DNA of 64,000 bases from Billgrantia sulfidoxydans (lineage in GTDB: Bacteria; Pseudomonadota; Gammaproteobacteria; Pseudomonadales; Halomonadaceae): positions 3,100,001 through 3,164,000 of the forward strand of contig NZ_CP053381.1 in NCBI RefSeq assembly GCF_017868775.1. Reading direction: 5' to 3'. The first letter of the stretch is position 1. Each line of letters starts with the position of its first letter. The translations under genes were made by a program, and so were the position numbers. The notes beneath the pieces were generated by a model that saw only the letters and a program-made list of their open reading frames with translations, was not told the origin of the DNA and searched no databases. This document shows positions 27,727 to 36,649 of the stretch, one piece after another.

Positions 27727-29232
27727 ATGTGCCCCTTGCGTATCGTCGTCGATCGACAGGAAGACTGGCGGCCCTATTACCCTTCCGAGGACCTGATCAG
27801 CGCCGACGACTTCCTGGCCCTGGACCGGCGCCATCGTAGCGCCGCCGACCAGGACCGCAGTACCCATGTGATCAACCTGTGCGGCGAACTCGATTATCTC
27901 GGCACTGGCTACTACGTTTCGCTGCTGGCCCAGGCACGCGGCCAGCGCGTGCTGCCCAGCGTGGAAACCCTCAACGAGCTGTCGCGCAAGGCCCTGGTCG
28001 ACCTGCAGCTGGATACGCTGGCGCCGCTGCTCGGCGAGCTGGCGCGCCAGGGCAGGCTTGCCGGAGACAGCGTGACGCTGCGCGTGCTGTTCGGCGAATG
28101 CCTCGAGCCTGAGCTGGCCCGGCTCGCCCGCAAGCTCTTCGAGCGCCTGCCCTGCCCGCTGCTCGAGGCACGCCTGGTACGGCGCCACGACCTGTGGCGT
28201 CTGGCCCGGCTCAAGCCAATCCCTCTTCGCGACCTCAACGCCGACGAGCAGGACCTGTTCGCCTCCGCCCTCAACCGGCATTCACGCAAGGTGTGGCGCA
28301 CGCCCAAGGCACGCCGCCGCTACCGCTTCGACCTGGCGATACTGGTCGATCCCAAGGAGGCCATGCCGCCGAGCAACAAGAGCGCGCTCAAGGCCTTTAT
28401 CCGCGCCGGGCGCAAGCTGGGCATCGACGTCTCGCTTATCACCCGGCGCGATGCGGGGCGGCTGGCCGAGTTCGACGGGCTGTTCATCCGCGAGACCACG
28501 GCGCTGGATCATCACACCTATCGCATGGCCCGGCTCGCCGAGCACGAGGGGCTGGTGGTGATCGACTCGCCGCGGGACATCCTGCGCTGCACCAACAAGG
28601 TCTACCTGCATGCGCTGCTGCGGGCCCGCGGCGTACCGGCCCCGGAGGGTGTGCTGCTGAAGCGGCGCGACCGACGCCCGTTGGCGGAACGCATCGCCGG
28701 CCTGAGCTTTCCCCTGGTGCTCAAGATACCCGACGGCTCCTTCTCCCGCGGGGTGGTGAAGATCGAGTCGCTGGAGCAGCTCGAGCGAGAGGCCCGGCGT
28801 CTGTTCGAAGATTCCGCCCTGCTGCTGCTGCAGGAGTGGCTGCCCACCGAGTACGACTGGCGCATCGGCGTGCTGGACGGCCAGGTGCTGTTCGCCAGCC
28901 GCTACTACATGGCGCGCGGCCACTGGCAGATCTACGACCATTCCGGCGCCCGGGTGAAGAGCGGCGGCTTCACCACCCACGACCCCGCCGACGTGCCGCC
29001 CGCCGTGATCAGGGCGGCACTCAAGGCGACCCGCTTGATCGGCGATGGGCTGTACGGCGTCGACCTCAAGCAGGCCGGCGAGCGCGTGGTCGTCATCGAG
29101 GTGAACGACAACCCCAACGTCGACGCCGGTATCGAGGACAGCGTGCTGGGCCGCCAGCTCTACGAGCGCATCATGGGCGTGTTCCTGGCCCGCATGGAAG
29201 CGCGCGTCTCGGCCAGGTCGGCGGATGTCTGA
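27727..29232 (+). CDS. RimK-like ATP-grasp ligase with N-terminal RLP domain
   Basis: 501 aa from the ATG at 27727. The N-terminal third (MCPLRIVVDRQEDWRPYYP to about residue 200) is the domain that precedes ATP-grasp in RimK-like proteins. The C-terminal ATP-grasp has FVLKIPD-type strand FPLVLKIPDGSFSRGV, LLQEWLPTEYDWRIGVLDG and the metal-binding VVVIEVNDNPNVDAGIED. It should join an amino acid to a carboxylate using ATP; substrate unknown. The open frame extends to 27538 but the extra residues are Arg/Pro-rich and non-conserved in appearance. Confidence 0.8.
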   Translation: MCPLRIVVDRQEDWRPYYPSEDLISADDFLALDRRHRSAADQDRSTHVINLCGELDYLGTGYYVSLLAQARGQRVLPSVETLNELSRKALVDLQLDTLAPLLGELARQGRLAGDSVTLRVLFGECLEPELARLARKLFERLPCPLLEARLVRRHDLWRLARLKPIPLRDLNADEQDLFASALNRHSRKVWRTPKARRRYRFDLAILVDPKEAMPPSNKSALKAFIRAGRKLGIDVSLITRRDAGRLAEFDGLFIRETTALDHHTYRMARLAEHEGLVVIDSPRDILRCTNKVYLHALLRARGVPAPEGVLLKRRDRRPLAERIAGLSFPLVLKIPDGSFSRGVVKIESLEQLEREARRLFEDSALLLLQEWLPTEYDWRIGVLDGQVLFASRYYMARGHWQIYDHSGARVKSGGFTTHDPADVPPAVIRAALKATRLIGDGLYGVDLKQAGERVVVIEVNDNPNVDAGIEDSVLGRQLYERIMGVFLARMEARVSARSADV

Positions 29233-29302
29233 GGCAGTGAACACTTGCTCTGACTGAATTAAACAAATCGATTCATTAAGTTACCTCTTCATGACCTATC
29301 CT

Positions 29303-29384
29303 TGTCGCTAATAAGAGACATTCCAAGCCCTTGATCTGCAAGGCTCAGGCGGCTTCGGCTCACAAATGTCTCTTATAAGCGACA
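29303..29384. repeat. 20-bp inverted repeat, 42-base spacer (MITE-like or operator pair)
   Basis: Left arm TGTCGCTAATAAGAGACATT (29303-29322) and right arm AATGTCTCTTATAAGCGACA (29365-29384) are inverted copies with one mismatch. Each arm is itself close to palindromic (TGTC-N-CTTATAAG-N-GACA). The spacer holds a smaller hairpin CCTTG-ATCTG-CAAGG (29329-29343). No target-site duplication is visible. Confidence 0.75.
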
Positions 29385-29423
29385 GATCGTGCACGTCCTG
29401 CAAGCGTCAACTCTTCCTCGGTT

Positions 29424-29465
29424 GCGCCAACATTCTGATTGGAAACGGTGTTTTCTAGTTGGCGC
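29424..29465. repeat. 8-bp inverted repeat upstream of ugd
   Basis: GCGCCAAC (29424-29431) and GTTGGCGC (29458-29465) with a 26-base spacer. It sits between the 20-bp repeat and the ugd start; possible operator or leader stem. Confidence 0.45.
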
Positions 29466-29599
29466 GAATGTTGCGTACCACATGGCACGCTAACTAAATG
29501 AACACGGCCCTGCTCGCCATCGCCCGCCGGCCATTTCGGCAGCGGCGCGATGGCGTTGATTGGATGACAGGGCCACAACTGCAAGGAGCGACGACGACC

Positions 29600-30946
29600 A
29601 TGAAGATCACCATCTTCGGATCTGGCTATGTGGGTCTTGTAACCGGCGCCTGTCTGGCCGATGTCGGCCATCGGGTCATGTGCGTAGACGTCGATGAGGA
29701 GAAAGTCGCCCGCCTCAATGCCGGAGAAGTGCCCATCTACGAGCCCGGCCTGGAGGAACTGATCAGCAAGAACAAGGGCGCGGGACGCCTCGAGTTCACC
29801 ACCGATGCGGCCAAGGCGGTGGAGTTCGGCCTGCTCCAGTTCATTGCCGTGGGGACCCCTTCCGACGAGGATGGCAGCGCCGACCTCAAGTATGTGCTGA
29901 AGGTCGCCGAGACCATCGGTCAGCACATGAACGACTACAAGGTCATCGTCGACAAGTCGACCGTGCCCGTGGGCACCGCCAGCAAGGTGGAGCGCACCGT
30001 GGCCGCCGAGCTGGAGAAGCGCGGTCTCGACCAGGCGTTCGATGTCTGCTCCAACCCCGAGTTCCTTAAGGAAGGCGCCGCCATCGAGGACTTCTCGCGC
30101 GGCTCTCGCATCATCATCGGCACCGATTCCGAGCGCGTGAGGAAGGCCATGTCGGAGTGCTACGGCCCCTACAACCGCCAGCGCGACAAGATGATGTTCA
30201 TGGGCATACGCAGCGCCGAGCTGACCAAGTACGCCGCGAACGCCATGTTGGCCACCAAGATCAGCTTCATCAACGAGATCGCCAATCTCGCCGAGCGCCT
30301 CGGCGCCGACGTCGAGGAGGTGCGCCACGGTATCGGCTCCGACCCGCGTATCGGCTACAGCTTCATCTACCCGGGCTGCGGCTATGGCGGCTCCTGCTTC
30401 CCCAAGGACGTCAAGGCCTTGGCCCATACCGCCGAGGAGATCGGCCACCCCGCCGAGATGATCAAGGCCGTGGAGCGCGTCAACGCCCGGCAGAAGAACA
30501 AGCTGTTCGAGAAGCTCTGCCAAGCCTTCGATGGCCAGCTCGCGGGCAAGACCATCGCCGTCTGGGGGCTCGCCTTCAAGCCCAACACCGACGACATGCG
30601 CGAGGCGCCCAGCCGCGCCTTGATGGAGGCGCTATGGGATGCCGGTGCCCGGGTCCAGGCCTACGATCCGGAGGCCGCCGACGAGTGCCGTCGGATCTAT
30701 GGTGAGCGCGATGACCTGGTGCTGGCCGAGCAGCGTGACGACGCCTTGGAAGGGGCTCACGCTCTCGTCATCTGCACCGAATGGAAGGCCTTCCGCACCA
30801 TCGACTTCCCAGAGCTCTACGAGAAGCTCGCGGAGCCGGTGCTGGTTGACGGCCGCAACCTGTTCCAACCCGATACCGTCAAGGCCGCCGGCCTCGCCTA
30901 CTACGGCATCGGACGAGGTGATTCCGTGCGGCCGGTACTGGCCTGA
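29600..30946 (+). CDS. ugd: UDP-glucose 6-dehydrogenase of the exopolysaccharide cluster
   Basis: 448 aa; oxidises UDP-glucose to UDP-glucuronate with two NAD+. N-terminal Rossmann motif [45 protein letters not shown] (Lys/Asn of the active site) and the nucleophile Cys in [14 protein letters not shown]. The C-terminal domain has [13 protein letters not shown] and VLVDGRNLF. The last two signatures mark UDP-glucose dehydrogenases; AlgD-type GDP-mannose dehydrogenases instead have FGGSCLPKD and end in DLVGFM. The ATG at 29600 begins directly at the Rossmann strand. First gene of the cluster, so it names the likely sugar precursor. Confidence 0.9.
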   Translation: MKITIFGSGYVGLVTGACLADVGHRVMCVDVDEEKVARLNAGEVPIYEPGLEELISKNKGAGRLEFTTDAAKAVEFGLLQFIAVGTPSDEDGSADLKYVLKVAETIGQHMNDYKVIVDKSTVPVGTASKVERTVAAELEKRGLDQAFDVCSNPEFLKEGAAIEDFSRGSRIIIGTDSERVRKAMSECYGPYNRQRDKMMFMGIRSAELTKYAANAMLATKISFINEIANLAERLGADVEEVRHGIGSDPRIGYSFIYPGCGYGGSCFPKDVKALAHTAEEIGHPAEMIKAVERVNARQKNKLFEKLCQAFDGQLAGKTIAVWGLAFKPNTDDMREAPSRALMEALWDAGARVQAYDPEAADECRRIYGERDDLVLAEQRDDALEGAHALVICTEWKAFRTIDFPELYEKLAEPVLVDGRNLFQPDTVKAAGLAYYGIGRGDSVRPVLA

Positions 30947-30955
30947 GGAGTGACC

Positions 30956-32884
30956 ATGTCCGCGACGCCCCCAGACCCGTCCACTGCCAGCCGGATCACG
31001 GAACTCACCACCTTCCTGTTCGGCCTGGCATTGATGGTGGTCATCCTCAGCGAGCTGCCCTCGAACGTGTTCTCGCCGGAGTCGGAGAGCTTCATCTTCG
31101 TCATCGGGTGGATCGCCATATGGCGCTACTCCTGGTGGGCCGTACAGGCCGTGCGCTCGGTGTGGTACAACCGGCGAGTCTTCCCGCAGATGCGGGCCGA
31201 GGCGGACGCGATCGGCGAGGAGGAGAAGCCGCCCGAGCTGTTCGTGCTGTGCACCTCGTTCCGGATCGAGGCGACGGTGAACTTTCAGGTCTATGACGCC
31301 CTGATTCGCGAGGCGCGTGACTACGGCGTGCCGACCACCATCTTCGCCTCCGTCTCGGATCGTACCGACGTGGACGTCATTACCCACGTCATGGACGAGC
31401 ACGATTGGCCGCGGAACGTCGAAGTGCGCTACATGTTCCAGAAGGGGGACGGCAAGCGCTCGGCCATGGCCGAGGTGCTGCGGGCGATCTCCCGGCGCCT
31501 GCCGGCGCCGGGCTCGCTGCTGGTGTCGATGGACGGCGATATCCGGCTCGAGCCGGGTACGCTGTCTCGTTCGCTCTCCTTCTTCCAGTCGCAGGACGAC
31601 CTGGGCGCCCTGACCACCAACAACCGCGCCGAAGTGACGGGCAACGATGCCACCCGCGAGTGGTATGACCTGCGCTATGCGCAGCGCCATCTGATGATGA
31701 GCTCGATGTCGGTCTCGCGACGCCTGCTGGTGTTGACCGGCCGCTACAGCGTGTTCCGCGCCGATCTGGCCACCCAGCCGGATTTCATCGAGCTGATCGA
31801 GAGCGACCACGTCGACCATTGGCGCTTCGGCAACTTCAAGTTCCTCTCGGGCGACGACAAGTCCTCGTGGTACTGGCTGCTGAAGAACGGCTGGCGCATG
31901 CTCTACATTCCCGACGTCTTCGTCACCGGGTTCGAGGAGCTGCCCGACCGGCGGCGCTTCTTCGCCTCGACCACCGACCTGATGCGACGCTGGTACGGCA
32001 ACATGCTGCGCACCAGCAACCGGGCCATCGCCCTAGGGCCGCGGCCGATGGGGATGTTCACCTGGTGGAGCCTGGTGGATCAGCGTCTCTCCATGTGGAC
32101 GACGCTGGTCGGCCCCACGGTGGTGACGCTGGTGTCGCTGTTCGTGAGGCCCTCGTTCTTCTTCGCCTACGTGCTGTGGATCCTCTTCACCCGCGGTATC
32201 GCGACCTCGATCCTGGCGTGGCAGCGCGGACGCTTCAGCCTGCTGTGGATCCCGCTGATCTACTACAACCAGGTGTGGGGCGCGATGCTGAAGACCTATG
32301 TCAGCTTTCGCTTCAACCGGCAGAAGTGGTCGCGCCAGGGCATCTCCGCAGGGGAGCCGGACGATCCCGTCGCGGCCAGCAGGCAGCGACGCATGGGCCA
32401 CGTGCTGCACGGCTTCGCCTACGGCGTGCTGCTGTTCATTCTGCTGCTCTCCACCGGCGTGATGACACCGCCGGATCGGGTATCGCTGCACATCGCCCGC
32501 AGCCAGACCTGGGAGAGCGACCACGACCCCGAGCGGCTCGACCGCTGGCTCGGCGCCGTCCTCGCCGACAAGCGCGGCGACTCGGTGCAGCTGCCTCCCG
32601 GCTACTTCCGTCTCGAAGGCGACCTGGTCGAGACCCTGCAGCGGAACACGCTGCCGAGTGACAAGCGAATCCACGGCAACCAGGGCGCCACCCTACTGGC
32701 CATTTCACCCGCCGTGGCGGAATTGATCCAGGGCCCGAATGGCGAACCCATCCAGGATGCCGCCGAGTGCACCGTGGATGCGAACTGCCGACTGGCCTTT
32801 GACGAACATGACCTGACTCTCGTCAACGTACGACTCAGGGTCGAGCCTGCTGCGCCGACCGACGTGGCAGTGGCCCAACCCTGA
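30956..32884 (+). CDS. Alg8-like family 2 polymerising glycosyltransferase with extra C-terminal domain
   Basis: 642 aa inner-membrane synthase. Residues 1-460 align by eye along their length with P. aeruginosa Alg8: IFVIGWIAIWRYS, TSFRIEA, DGD metal motif (193-195), YAQRHLMMSSMSVSRR, TGRYSVFRA, FGNFKFLSGDDKSSW (catalytic Asp region about 300), RRWYGN (344-349), DQRLSMW and YYNQVWGA. Helices lie near 18-32, 44-62, 384-420 and 485-503. Alg8 normally stops after the last helix; here about 140 residues follow (QLPPGYFRLEG, IHGNQGATLLAI, LTLVNVRLRVE), resembling the first turns of a parallel beta-helix. GAGGAG lies 5 bases before the ATG, 9 bases after ugd. Confidence 0.88.
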   Translation: MSATPPDPSTASRITELTTFLFGLALMVVILSELPSNVFSPESESFIFVIGWIAIWRYSWWAVQAVRSVWYNRRVFPQMRAEADAIGEEEKPPELFVLCTSFRIEATVNFQVYDALIREARDYGVPTTIFASVSDRTDVDVITHVMDEHDWPRNVEVRYMFQKGDGKRSAMAEVLRAISRRLPAPGSLLVSMDGDIRLEPGTLSRSLSFFQSQDDLGALTTNNRAEVTGNDATREWYDLRYAQRHLMMSSMSVSRRLLVLTGRYSVFRADLATQPDFIELIESDHVDHWRFGNFKFLSGDDKSSWYWLLKNGWRMLYIPDVFVTGFEELPDRRRFFASTTDLMRRWYGNMLRTSNRAIALGPRPMGMFTWWSLVDQRLSMWTTLVGPTVVTLVSLFVRPSFFFAYVLWILFTRGIATSILAWQRGRFSLLWIPLIYYNQVWGAMLKTYVSFRFNRQKWSRQGISAGEPDDPVAASRQRRMGHVLHGFAYGVLLFILLLSTGVMTPPDRVSLHIARSQTWESDHDPERLDRWLGAVLADKRGDSVQLPPGYFRLEGDLVETLQRNTLPSDKRIHGNQGATLLAISPAVAELIQGPNGEPIQDAAECTVDANCRLAFDEHDLTLVNVRLRVEPAAPTDVAVAQP

Positions 32885-32903
32885 CGCAAGGAGCGACCAA
32901 CGG

Positions 32904-34463
32904 ATGGCTGACAACTTCTTCAACGACGACGCCAAGCGGCACGAGCCTACCCTGGGGGGGGATCGGCCGCACCGGCAACCCGATGCTTCGGCCGAGTCGA
33001 GGCATACCGATCGAGACAGCGCGCGCCTGACCCAAGGCGACCGACTGCAGCATGAGCGCCGTGACGAGCGAGGCTACATCCGTGTCAGCCTGCCGTTTCG
33101 CGTCGACCTCGACGACAGCGACGCGGAGCTGAACGGTAACGACGTTTCACTGGGCGGCTTCTCCGCACGCGGCCCGCGCGGCTTCCAGCCGGGCGAGCGC
33201 ATCTCCGCCTCGCTGCTGATGATGGCCGGAGCAACCGAGCTGATCGTACCGCTCCGGGCGGAGTGCCTGCGCTCGAGGCCCGCCGACGGCGGTAGCGGCT
33301 ACGACACCAGCTTCGAGATCACCGAGATCGAGCCGCAGCATCGCGAGCTGCTGCGCCAGATCATCCGCAGCGCGCTCAGCGGCCGCACCCCCAATGTGGA
33401 GGGCCTGATCGGCGGCGAGGACCCGCAGACGCCGCGCAAGCGCCAGGCGACTCGCCCTACTCCGCCGTCGCGTCCGCCCAAGCCGATGGGACGCTACCTC
33501 CTGCTGTTCGCCGCCATCGGCCTGCTGGTGCTGGTCGGGGCCGCCACGGCCTATCGCAACTTCATGCTGATCGAGCCGAGCTTCGCCGCCGTCACCGCGC
33601 CGCGCATCGACATTCGCGCACCGGGGCCGGGCATCCTCGGCGAGCACGAGCTGACGGCCGGGGACCAGGTCGAACGGGACCAACTGCTGACCAACGTGGT
33701 CAACAGCGAACTGGAGTCGGACCTGATCCTGGCCGAGGCGGCGCTCAACTACAACAACCGCTTGATCGAGAACCTGCGCGAGCACATCGAAGGCGGCATG
33801 CAGGAGGTCAGCCTGGCCAACTCGGCGCAGCCGGCCAGCGGCGACACCATGACCTTCGAGTCGGTCTCACCGGAGATCGCCCAGGCCCGCGTCGAGCAGT
33901 TCGAGACCGTGCGCGACTATGAGAGTTCGCGCATTGCCGCCCTCGAGGCGCGCATGGCCAGCAACGAGATCTACAGTCCGTGCGATTGCCTGGTGGCCTG
34001 GGCCCTGAGCAGTGCCGACGGCGTCTACATCAACGAAAGCGAACGGATCATGACCCTGATCCGCACCGACGAGGATGACGTGCTGGTCGAGGCCCTGGTG
34101 CACATGAACGACATCAGCCGCATCGAGCCCAACCAGAAAGCGTACGTGACCCTGGCCAATGCCAACCAGCCGATCCGTGCCCGGGTGCGCAACGTCGCCC
34201 TCGACGTCGAACGCCAGCCACGCGCCGGCTTCCCCAGTTGGGTGCGCCAGCAGCAGAACGTGGCCAGCGTGCTGCTGGTACCCGAGGAGCCGCTGCCTGC
34301 GGAGAGTGTCGGCCAACCCGTTGACGTGCGCTTCACCGAAGCCCCGCTGCTGGGCGCCGCCTCGGAGCGGATCTGGCAGGGCGTACGCTCGGTCATCCAG
34401 TTCGGCGACGACATCTATCGCGCCGCCACGGAGGACAACGATGAAAGCACCGATGAAAGCTGA
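32904..34463 (+). CDS. Alg44-like copolymerase: PilZ domain plus HlyD-type periplasmic arm
   Basis: 519 aa. A disordered charged N-terminus (1-50) is followed by a PilZ domain (about 53-160). Both cyclic di-GMP motifs are intact: R56-x-x-x-R60 (RGYIR) and D80-x-S82-x-G-G (NDVSLGG). One membrane helix (198-216) leads to a periplasmic membrane-fusion-protein domain with RAPGPGILGEHELTAGDQVE, a coiled coil, and SPCDCLVAWALSSADGVYIN. In alginate systems Alg44 binds cyclic di-GMP and switches on Alg8. AAGGAG precedes the start, 19 bases after the synthase gene. Its 3' end overlaps the lyase gene by 23 bases. Confidence 0.88.
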   Translation: MADNFFNDDAKRHEPTLGGDRPHRQPDASAESRHTDRDSARLTQGDRLQHERRDERGYIRVSLPFRVDLDDSDAELNGNDVSLGGFSARGPRGFQPGERISASLLMMAGATELIVPLRAECLRSRPADGGSGYDTSFEITEIEPQHRELLRQIIRSALSGRTPNVEGLIGGEDPQTPRKRQATRPTPPSRPPKPMGRYLLLFAAIGLLVLVGAATAYRNFMLIEPSFAAVTAPRIDIRAPGPGILGEHELTAGDQVERDQLLTNVVNSELESDLILAEAALNYNNRLIENLREHIEGGMQEVSLANSAQPASGDTMTFESVSPEIAQARVEQFETVRDYESSRIAALEARMASNEIYSPCDCLVAWALSSADGVYINESERIMTLIRTDEDDVLVEALVHMNDISRIEPNQKAYVTLANANQPIRARVRNVALDVERQPRAGFPSWVRQQQNVASVLLVPEEPLPAESVGQPVDVRFTEAPLLGAASERIWQGVRSVIQFGDDIYRAATEDNDESTDES

Positions 34464-35328
34464 TTCCCGGCACGCCGCCTGCGGCTGGGTACCGCTGCTG
34501 GGCGCAGGGCTGCTGCTGACGAGCCTTGCCGCCCAGGCCGACAAAGCCGACGACGCCGTCGTCGGCATTCCCCAGGAGGTCGCCTGCTCGCAGCGCTACG
34601 TACAGGCCGAGACGCCGCGTCCGCATCAGGCCGTGGACGGCCATGCCGCCGTGCGCCAGAACTTTCACACCAGGCGCCACTGGGGCACCGAGGAGAACGT
34701 CGAACGCCTCGGCACCGAGCAGACCGGGATCGGCGAGCCCGGCCTGCGCGTGCACTATCCCGCCGGTACCTCCTCGCCGGGAGAGAAGCCGATCGGCGGG
34801 GCGGGCTTCTACAGCGACCCGCCCTCGATCAAGGGCGCCGAACAGGCCTGCCTGAGCTACATGATCCGCTTCCCGGCGGACTTCGATTTCGTGCGCGGGG
34901 GCAAGCTGCCGGGGCTTTACGGCGGCGACGCCCCCTCGGGAGGCGAAGAGGTCGACGGGAAGAATGGTTTCTCGATGCGCCTGATGTGGCGCGAAGAGGG
35001 GGAAGGTGAGCTCTATCCCTACGTGGTCGGCTTCGAGGGCGAGTCGGTGGGACGCGGCTTCTGGCGCTTTCCCCTGGGGCAGTGGGTCACCGTCGAGCAG
35101 GAAGTCGTGCTCAACGACCCCGGCCAGGAGAACGGCATTGCCCGGCTGTGGATCGACGGCCGCCCGGTGCTGGAGCAGCAGAACATCGTCTATCGCACCT
35201 CGCCGTCGGTCACCATCGACGGGCTGATGTTCTCCACCTTCTTCGGCGGCAGCGGCGAAGGGTGGCGTACGCCCCGCGACCAGTACGTGGACTTTGCCGC
35301 CTTTCGCTTCTTCACGTCCCACCCTTGA
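34441..35328 (+). CDS. Secreted PL14/PL20-like polysaccharide lyase, copy 1
   Basis: 295 aa. The ATG at 34441 has GGAGG 6 bases upstream and overlaps the previous gene by 23 bases. Signal peptide to about residue 33 (LLLTSLAAQA then DKADD). The rest is an all-beta protein with the core FDFVRGGKLPGLYGG (about 149-163), DAPSGGEEV, NGFSMRLMWREEGEGELYPY, QWVTVEQEVVLND, RLWIDGRPVLEQ and GLMFSTFFGG. The KLPGLYGG and STFFGG signatures belong to jelly-roll lyases of the PL14/PL20 group, which includes alginate and glucuronan lyases. Exact family and substrate need a profile search. Confidence 0.72.
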   Translation: MKAPMKADSRHAACGWVPLLGAGLLLTSLAAQADKADDAVVGIPQEVACSQRYVQAETPRPHQAVDGHAAVRQNFHTRRHWGTEENVERLGTEQTGIGEPGLRVHYPAGTSSPGEKPIGGAGFYSDPPSIKGAEQACLSYMIRFPADFDFVRGGKLPGLYGGDAPSGGEEVDGKNGFSMRLMWREEGEGELYPYVVGFEGESVGRGFWRFPLGQWVTVEQEVVLNDPGQENGIARLWIDGRPVLEQQNIVYRTSPSVTIDGLMFSTFFGGSGEGWRTPRDQYVDFAAFRFFTSHP

Positions 35329-35366
35329 CCATTCCGCAATCGAGCGCCAATGGAGCGACGCCGATC

Positions 35367-36611
35367 ATGCCCCTTGCCGTAGCAAAAGGACTGACTGCAA
35401 GCCTGCTGTGCACGCTTCCCCTCGCCCTGATGGCGATGGGCGGCAGCGCGGCAATGGCCGACACACTCTCGCGCGAAGAGCGCATGGAGCTCGACCTCTC
35501 GGAGTACCGGGTCACCGATACGGATGCCGGCTACTTCGACGTCGAAGCGCGCATGGCCCTGCTCGACGAGACCGACAACTCGATCCTGCTGCAGCTTCAG
35601 GACGAGCTCGAAACGGGCCCCAGCTGTCGCCAGATGCTCAATTTCAAGCCCATTACCACGCGGGGCGGGATACCCGGCTTCTACCCCAACCCCGAGGAGT
35701 GGGAGCTGGCCACCGAGCCGCTGTTCGCCTTCGAGGACAGCGTGTCGGTACTCGCCGGCAGCTTCGTCGCCAGCGGCGACCCCTTCTATGCCGAGTGCCT
35801 GGTGCGCTTCCTGCACGGTTGGGCCGAGGCCAAGGCACTGACTACCTTCGTCTTCGACCCCAACGACCCTCAGGCCTGGTTCGCCGCGGAGTCGATGCTG
35901 TTCGCCGCCGCCATGGCCTACTCCATCGTGCGCCCCTACGTGGACGGCCTGGAGGAGGAGCGCGCCGAGATCGAGCAGTGGCTGCACGGCCTCGCCCTGC
36001 AGCACTCGGCATTTCCCGGGCAACCGGAGGAGAGCTGCTGCAACAACCACTTCTACCGCCGTGCGCTCTACGCCAGCATGATCGGCGTGCTGGTGGAGGA
36101 TGACGAGCTGTTCCGCTTCGGCGTCAGCGCCATCTATTCCGCGCTGCACGACATGACCGAGGAGGGCGCCCTGCCCCTCGAAGTGAGCCGCGGCCGACGC
36201 GCCACCCATTACCAGAACTATGCGCTCAATTACCTCATCACCAACATGCAGGTCATTCAGCGCCAGGGCTACGACATCTTCGATCTGGAGTACGAAGGCA
36301 ACAACATTCACGAGGCCGTCGATTATCTGTTCCAGATCCTCGACAACCCGCAGGCGCTGGGCGATTACGCACCGCTGGAACAGTTCACGGGGTTCCTGCG
36401 CGACCCGCAGTACTTCACCTGGATGGAGGTCTACCTCGCCCGCTACGACCATCCGCAGATGGCGCGTTTCATCACCCGGGTGCGGCCGACCTACAACCGC
36501 AGCGCCGGTGGCTTCATGACCCTCTATTTCATGGACCCCGAAGCCCAGCAACACGTCTACCTGGACGAGGAGCGGCGCCGCACCGAAGCCTTCCGCGGCC
36601 TGAGCAATTGA
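35367..36611 (+). CDS. Periplasmic AlgL-like polyuronate lyase (PL5), copy 1
   Basis: 414 aa with signal peptide to about residue 31 (ALMAMGGSAAMA then DTLS). Alpha/alpha-barrel lyase of the AlgL type: WFAAESMLFAAAMAYSIVRP, the catalytic N226-N227-H228 in CCNNHFYRRALYASMIGVL, and RRATHYQNYAL with His281/Tyr282. AlgL has NNHSYW, so two residues beside the catalytic His differ, and overall similarity is distant. AlgL proteins trim or clear misrouted polymer in the periplasm. PL5 also contains enzymes cutting polyglucuronate. GGAG lies 11 bases before the ATG, as at ugd. Confidence 0.78.
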   Translation: MPLAVAKGLTASLLCTLPLALMAMGGSAAMADTLSREERMELDLSEYRVTDTDAGYFDVEARMALLDETDNSILLQLQDELETGPSCRQMLNFKPITTRGGIPGFYPNPEEWELATEPLFAFEDSVSVLAGSFVASGDPFYAECLVRFLHGWAEAKALTTFVFDPNDPQAWFAAESMLFAAAMAYSIVRPYVDGLEEERAEIEQWLHGLALQHSAFPGQPEESCCNNHFYRRALYASMIGVLVEDDELFRFGVSAIYSALHDMTEEGALPLEVSRGRRATHYQNYALNYLITNMQVIQRQGYDIFDLEYEGNNIHEAVDYLFQILDNPQALGDYAPLEQFTGFLRDPQYFTWMEVYLARYDHPQMARFITRVRPTYNRSAGGFMTLYFMDPEAQQHVYLDEERRRTEAFRGLSN

Positions 36612-36649
36612 GCCAACGACAGAAAACCACACATCGAAGAGGGGAACCC

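Larger units (their letters stand above)
29233..29599 (+). promoter_or_regulatory. 367-base leader/regulatory region of the exopolysaccharide cluster
   Basis: Longest gene-free stretch of the window, and AT-richer than its surroundings at 29255-29300. It contains two separate inverted-repeat systems (29303-29384 and 29424-29465). A long ribosome-site spacing (AAGGAG, 11 bases) precedes the ugd ATG. I could not find a convincing sigma-70, sigma-54 or AlgU promoter. Confidence 0.6.

Noticed and set aside
29303..29384. Intact insertion sequence
   Set aside because: Only 82 bp, no transposase frame and no target-site duplication; kept only as an inverted repeat of unknown nature.
29255..29440. 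AlgU (sigma-E type) promoter upstream of ugd
   Set aside because: GAACAC and CAACTC resemble the -35 and TCTGA the -10, but the spacings (far too short, or 20 bases) do not fit the 16-17 base requirement.
29600..30946. Calling the first cluster gene algD (GDP-mannose dehydrogenase)
   Set aside because: The active-site and C-terminal signatures ([25 protein letters not shown]) are those of UDP-glucose dehydrogenases; AlgD has FGGSCLPKD and DLVGFM.
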